The position numbers and the translations under genes are program-made. The notes below the pieces were generated by a model. It saw nothing but the letters and a program-made list of their open reading frames with translations, did no database searches and was not told where the DNA came from. This document shows positions 60,070 to 64,000 of a DNA stretch of 64,000 nucleotides, piece after piece. The stretch is from Neckera pumila (lineage: Eukaryota > Streptophyta > Bryopsida > Hypnales > Neckeraceae): contig OZ018412.1 of the NCBI GenBank assembly GCA_963969595.1, positions 6,388,501 to 6,452,500 on the forward strand. Reading direction: 5' to 3'. Position 1 is the first letter of the stretch. Each line of letters opens with the position of its first letter.

Positions 60070-61326
60070 AGCTTGGAGATCTAAACCAACGTCAATTGTC
60101 GTCAACTGAAGACACAAATCGACACTTAGACTGCTAGAATACTTCCTGAAAATCTGAAATGCAAGAAAATTCGGGTAAGCTTACTCTAGTCAACGAATAA
60201 GGTCACGCTCCAGATATGACCTGCTCTGATCGAGCACTGGGGTCCCCGTTAGGCTTCCGCGCATGTGCCTGAACATGAAAAGGTCGGTGATACAAAGTCG
60301 AGCTCCTCCATAGTCCATACTGAATATATTTAGCTCATTACTACTGTACAGAGCATTTTTTGGTATTTGTTTTGTTTACTGACAAACTGAGTGTAACATC
60401 CATTGCAGGGGCCTGGATTAAAGCATTTCGTGTCTACTGTCTACTGCGGTTACATTAATTTCTAACAGTGCCACCAGTAGATATATCGCACGCTCAATCA
60501 ATGCATACTAGATTAATGCATTGTCAAATGTTGCAGTACGTAGTTCTAGCAGCATCGTCGGTCGAGCATTCTGGTAGTTAAGTTAGTGACATAAATTTAG
60601 CCCTCATTTTCACTGACTAACTAAAGAGGGTGGATAGCTAGTGTGAATTCAGTTACGTTCTAGTCTTTCTGGAATCTGGACTTCGGGCGCCACAATTTTG
60701 GGACGCTTTCATACCTCCTACACTAAATGCCACTGGCAACCATTAACGGACCCAGTCGTGTTCCTCTTCAATTGGTCAATTCACTCTGTAACTAATCTCC
60801 GTCAAATTCAATTTAATTACGATCACAGTATTTTAAACTACAGCTGCTAGTTGTGTCGGCCGGATGTGCCAACTGATGCACAGTGCGAAATCAATCATGA
60901 TTTCCTCAGTGAACCGTCAATGACCTCTGGAGATCCTTGCAATTAACCTTTTCCTGTGTCCAACCGCCAGGCCACACCAACCGGTATCCGTGTACATGTC
61001 GAGCATACCAAGCCAATTACAAGTTAGAGGCAGATGATGACCTAGCTAAACTCGTGAAATATATTTTTTGATCGGTCTATGTTACAGCTTGATGTCTATG
61101 TCAAATTTGTTGAGCGTTCATACATCCTTCAAGAATTAGAATTCAATTTTCTCTCGATCGATCTCTCCGTTCGATTTGCAGATTGTTTTCATGCAACTAG
61201 CTAGATTGCCAGCAGTTAATTTAAAATTGAGTTTGAAGCCTCGATCTCATCTTTCGTTTTGCAATTGTTTTAGGTAACTACGTACCTAAGCTTGAATTGC
61301 CAGAGGAGGTGGACCTGATCGATCAG
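60070..61326. promoter_or_regulatory. Shared divergent intergenic region of the two GTPase genes
   Basis: About 1.26 kb lies between two outward-facing starts and must hold both promoters and leaders. A possible 3' splice site (TTGTTTTAG at 61265-61273) lies 54 bases before the chosen ATG of the plus-strand gene, so that gene may have a leader intron or an upstream exon. No other gene is seen. Confidence 0.45.
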
Positions 61327-62052
61327 ATGGTTCCTTCGAAGCAGGTTCGGAAGGTGCTGCTGTTTGGCGGGACCGGTCAAGGAAAGTCGACGATTGCCAA
61401 CATGTTGGTATCACGAGAGCTCCTGCACGACCCACTATTCAAAACGGGTGACGGTATGGATGGAGTGACGGACACTGTTGCAAGCCACGAAGGACGTGGT
61501 TACCAGGTGGTGGACACAATTGGTCTCGGCGAGGAAACGGAACACCATCGAAAGGATGCCGAGCACCTTATCTATGAGTTTCTCAGGAAGACCCAAGCGG
61601 AGTACAGCCACATCCTGTTCGTGACTCCCGCGAGCAGGTTCGATAAATTGGACAAAGAGATTTCAAACCTCTTCCCCGAGATCTTCGAAGGTGCAGAAAC
61701 AGCGTTTGGATTGGTCGTGACCAAATGCAGCAATCCGGAGAAGTGGAAAAACCACAATGAGAAGCGTCTGCAGGAGGAGTACGGGAGGTTCATCACCCCG
61801 GGCTGCTATATGTACGTCGACTTCCCACCCCTGGATGAAGACAAGGAGATGGAGGCTCTGCTGAGGAAGAAGAGGGAGAAGTCGCTCGAGAGCTTGGACT
61901 CTGCACTGCAGGAGTTCTTTCAGGGGAACGACTTCCAGTACCACAAACCCAAGTACGCCACTTGGACGGCGGCTGCTCTGCGAAACTTTGCAAAACGAAT
62001 TCTCTTCAAGATTCTCGAGTACATTCGGGAACAGTTCAAAAGCTGGATCTAG
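61327..62052 (+). CDS. AIG1/IAN-like GTPase
   Basis: A single-exon frame of 241 residues runs from the ATG at 61327. The G1 P-loop GGTGQGKS lies at residues 14-21. The G3-like motif DTIG lies at 63-66 followed by LGEETEHHRKD. TKCS at 132-135 occupies the G4 position, with Ser where Asp is usual. A charged helical region (EMEALLRKKREKSLESLDSA) follows, and the C-terminus is KRILFKILEYIREQFKSWI. AIG1/IAN (GIMAP-related) GTPases are membrane-associated P-loop proteins linked to immunity and stress in plants and animals; the role here is inferred from family only. The open frame extends 5' without an ATG to 61274, just after a possible splice acceptor, so a longer product is possible. The ATG chosen gives an N-terminus parallel to the divergent paralogue (MVPSKQVRKVLLFG against MTIPARRRRTVLLFG). 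Confidence 0.8.
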   Translation: MVPSKQVRKVLLFGGTGQGKSTIANMLVSRELLHDPLFKTGDGMDGVTDTVASHEGRGYQVVDTIGLGEETEHHRKDAEHLIYEFLRKTQAEYSHILFVTPASRFDKLDKEISNLFPEIFEGAETAFGLVVTKCSNPEKWKNHNEKRLQEEYGRFITPGCYMYVDFPPLDEDKEMEALLRKKREKSLESLDSALQEFFQGNDFQYHKPKYATWTAAALRNFAKRILFKILEYIREQFKSWI

Positions 62053-64000
62053 CAGCTGACAGAGATTAGAATATTTAGCACGGCAAGCTCTGGGGAAACC
62101 GGAGAGGATACCTTCCTGGCGGTCCACTGCGAGAATGATGAGTTGTTGCGCGTTCACAGTGCAATTCAGCGGACCATTTGACTCTTAGTAAAAAGAATGC
62201 TCAGACGTATTCATAGTAGTCTGTTTTTTTCATAGTGCTGAAGTAAACTCTTCATTTTTCTTCATTAGAGTGAGTCCTCCAAAGCATTCTCTAAGATTAA
62301 GATTCTTCTACTTGATTACATTTGAGATTGCATCTTGTCTAAATAGGATTGGTCGTCATTGGTCCTCTACTTAACTATTTACCAATCAAATGTAGAGAGT
62401 GTGATTGAGTCCCTTGAAATTGAAGTTTGGATGAGACTGTCTTTGAAAGAGCAAATGTCCAGGTTTGCATTGAATATGCTCTAAAAGCATCACCCACTGG
62501 TCAACATGTCCTAGTCCTAGTTTGTTGATGGCCCTCAAAGACTGCTTGAGATAATTTTGATTCACAGACACTTGCAACATTTCTGATACTGTAAAGCAGT
62601 TGTAATACGCCAATACGATATTGAAAGCAAAGGCATTCCAAAGACCTCTAGTGGGCAGTTAAATTTGCAAACAATCACTCCTAAGCCATTGACACCTTAA
62701 ACCACCGTTTCCAACACTGCGAACATGAAAGAAAAAAATGAGACGTTATAGCAAACTTGTGTTTGTCATTGATGAATGCGGATTTCTTACAACCGATAGT
62801 AACTGATAGTAACTGCTGAAGAATCTATCAATGGGAACTGTCGGACACTGTAAGCTTTACGTAGGATATCTCCACCCAGGCTAAAACCTCAACTCCGGGT
62901 ATTAATAGTGGTAATTACCACCATCCCCATCCATTTTTTTGCAAACCCCGTTCTCCCACAGGCTTCTTTGCATCCCGAACCTCTTGCAAATTATCACTTG
63001 GTATAACTAGAGCTAAAACAAACCATCCTGCTCTCCAATAATCCATCCTCGATGACCATTGGAGATGTGGAGAGGGACTAAGACGGCCTCCTGTTGCTTG
63101 GTAGAGCGCATGGACTTATATCTTCAGGATCTAAATTCCATTCTTCGACAAACTACGAAGCTGTAGCCCAGGTCAGAAATTCATAGCCTCAGCCCTCAAG
63201 GAAGCAAAGTTTGTACTCCCTCCGTCCCGATATAAATCTGGGATTTTTTGGAAATGTCTAGATTAGTGTGTGAGCTGTTCCTATTTTCAGGGGATTGAGT
63301 GGTTAGTGTAGCATGTAGTCAACCCCACTAAGCATGACAAAATGGAAGCCAACAATGAAGTGATGCAAGTTGGAAAGAGGAGATGAAATTGAAAAATTAT
63401 AGCCCATTTTGACACAGCTCCGGCGGTATCAACTTTGATCAATCTTCCACTGCCCTTGGTGCAGTGATGTCCAACAACATCTCTAGTATTCCATTCTGCC
63501 GATGTCCCGGCGTTCAACTCCAGGAAACTTTTGTGAGTCCAATTTGATCAGCCGTTACTCTCAGTGAACTCTGGTCCAACTAAGTCGATTAACTGTCTTC
63601 AACCACAAGTCCAGAATGCGTGATTCCCTTCCGTCTTCATAATGTCAACGTCTTCTTGCCAGCTCGATGTCCATTTGATTCGATTGATTCGATTCATGAC
63701 TCTTTGCACCGAGAGATTTCGTTGAAACCTCTTTCTATCTGTGCCTGTGACTGTCTGTATCCTCGATTGAGAGCGAGACTCTTGTGTACTAGAGTGAATG
63801 TTCCCGAAGCTTTGGAGTTGGCGTTGATGATCTGATCGGCAATGTGGGGATACGTTGATAATTCGAGGAGGGGAACTGAAACTGAAATACGGATGAAGTG
63901 GTTTAGTTTGTGTCCTGTTGCACGAAGGTGTTATGGTTTGCTTGCTGTATAACATTGTATCAATTGCACTTAGGCCAAGTTCTAGAGCTCGTCCACTCTG
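62053..64000. other. Downstream region, no gene recognised
   Basis: It probably contains the GTPase 3' UTR. ACTCCCTCCGTCCCGATATA at 63216-63235 resembles the canonical end of plant Stowaway/Tourist MITEs, preceded by TGT; no opposite end was found. A 118-codon minus-strand frame (63599-63955) has no recognisable domain. The sequence is cut by the window end. Confidence 0.45.

Noticed and set aside
1..64000. LTR retrotransposons, CRISPR arrays, tRNA or rRNA genes
   Set aside because: No reverse transcriptase or integrase motifs, long LTR pairs, spacer-repeat arrays or recognisable tRNA/rRNA sequence were seen. Small RNA genes could be missed by eye.

Overview
The window is nuclear DNA from a plant-like eukaryote. 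The genes are split by GT-AG introns, long AT-rich intergenic stretches are packed with short DNA transposons, and the best-conserved gene is a 14-exon UPF0183/PHAF1 orthologue that resembles the land-plant form. The style (small spliced genes, AIG1-like GTPases, a SWIM-finger MULE-like transposase) suggests a bryophyte or another non-seed streptophyte. The species cannot be fixed from the sequence alone.

Layout. 1-28 kb has no convincing cellular gene. It is a graveyard of nested miniature elements, most of them bounded by TTAA and starting with variants of CCCCTAAAGGAC. They fall into at least six families (called A-F here) and often sit inside or next to one another. 28.6-30.7 kb is a GC-richer island with a three-exon gene for a small secreted protein of about 95 residues. 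32.1-52.0 kb is more transposon. A 16.1-kb insertion (33148-49294) splits a family A element exactly at a TTAA. It carries a degenerate MULE-like/SWIM transposase (minus strand) and a divergent multi-exon gene encoding a ParB-like domain followed by a beta-class DNA amino-methyltransferase (plus strand). Between them lies a tandem array of about nine 20-bp palindromes, and roughly 600-bp inverted repeats bracket the cargo. 53.9-58.1 kb holds the intact PHAF1-like gene. 59.2-62.1 kb holds two head-to-head AIG1/IAN-like GTPase genes, one intact and one with a one-base frameshift. The last 2 kb shows no clear gene.

The most interesting object is the 16.1-kb element: a plant transposon that pairs a transposase with a ParB-methyltransferase and a palindromic iteron-like array. 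A working hypothesis is that the ParB-methyltransferase recognises or modifies the palindromes or the element ends. This copy looks inactivated: the transposase has five in-frame stops and a frameshift, and the methyltransferase has at least two breaks. The domain calls rest on motifs read by eye and family knowledge; no database search was run.
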